Below are positions 4,953 through 5,163 of a DNA stretch of 5,163 bases, one piece after another. The stretch's first letter is position 1; every line of letters begins with the position of its first letter. Under the pieces are notes generated by a model, which was not told the origin of the DNA, did no database searches, and saw only the letters and a program-made list of their open reading frames with translations. The position numbers and the translations under genes were made by a program. The DNA comes from an uncultured Collinsella sp. (GTDB lineage Bacteria > Actinomycetota > Coriobacteriia > Coriobacteriales > Coriobacteriaceae), in contig CABMPS010000146.1 of NCBI GenBank assembly GCA_902388545.1, forward strand, positions 1 through 5,163, written 5' to 3'.

Positions 4953-5163
4953 ATGAGCAAGGTTTACACGTCCATCGATCAGCTTATCGGCCACACCCCG
5001 CTCCTGGAGCTCACCCACTTTGAGGCCGATGAGGACCTCAAGGCCCGCGTGCTCGTCAAGCTGGAATACTTCAACCCCGCCGGGTCCGTTAAAGACCGCG
5101 TCGCCAAGAACATGATTGACGAGGCCGAGAAGGCAGGCAAGCTCGGGCGCGGCGGTGACTACA
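4953..5163 (+). CDS. cysK: Cysteine synthase A (O-acetylserine sulfhydrylase), partial at right edge
   Basis: The first 70 codons of a PLP-dependent enzyme that makes L-cysteine from O-acetylserine and sulfide in the cytoplasm. The start [20 protein letters not shown] (1-20) is the standard CysK/CBS-family opening. [17 protein letters not shown] (33-49) contains the conserved NPAGSVKDR motif, in which K47 is the lysine that forms the Schiff base with [19 protein letters not shown] matches the helix that follows. The full protein is usually about 300-310 residues, so roughly three quarters lies beyond the window. TGGAGG ends six bases before the ATG, a strong ribosome binding site. The gene is divergent from an Rrf2-type regulator. 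In Firmicutes CysK also acts as a partner of the Rrf2 protein CymR, so this pairing is functionally suggestive. Confidence 0.95.
   Translation, partial: MSKVYTSIDQLIGHTPLLELTHFEADEDLKARVLVKLEYFNPAGSVKDRVAKNMIDEAEKAGKLGRGGDY

Overview
The window looks like a piece of a high-GC actinobacterial chromosome from the Coriobacteriia, most likely Collinsella or a close relative. This is inferred from the strong G/C third-position preference and from the protein types and their order; no taxonomic marker is complete here. The coding content is mostly housekeeping. I see no CRISPR array, insertion sequence or phage module.

Bases 1-2985 (minus strand) carry a large AddB-like PD-(D/E)XK exonuclease subunit of 995 visible codons. 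Its reading frame is still open at the window edge. The first ~55 bases are not ordinary nuclease sequence: on the plus strand they read as the D-arm, UGA anticodon arm and long variable arm of a serine tRNA that stops at the start of the T-arm. The frame runs into this tRNA in antisense and lacks the C-terminal cysteine cluster expected of AddB. The left edge is therefore probably a chimeric junction, from assembly or from a real rearrangement.

Bases 2986-3142 separate the nuclease from a 99-residue TrpR-like regulator of the YerC/YecD family (3143-3442, minus). The interval holds a strong intrinsic terminator for the regulator and a 19-bp imperfect tandem repeat upstream of the nuclease. 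Bases 3443-3767 form a divergent promoter region with several small dyads. A small four-helix membrane protein of the phage-holin-4/YvlD type follows on the plus strand (3768-4133) and ends in a perfect 12-bp terminator stem that also lies between it and the convergent gene downstream.

Bases 4271-5163 form a sulfur/cysteine regulatory pair. An Rrf2/IscR-type regulator with four clustered cysteines (4271-4699, minus) is divergent from cysK (from 4953, plus, running off the right edge). The 253-bp gap contains a plausible cysK promoter and, just after the predicted start of transcription, two overlapping dyads: a 21-bp near-perfect inverted repeat resembling a dimeric-regulator operator, and a 40-nt nested stem-loop. 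By analogy with CymR/CysK in Firmicutes, the Rrf2 protein is the obvious candidate to control cysK. This intergenic region is the most interesting part of the window, together with the odd left-edge junction.
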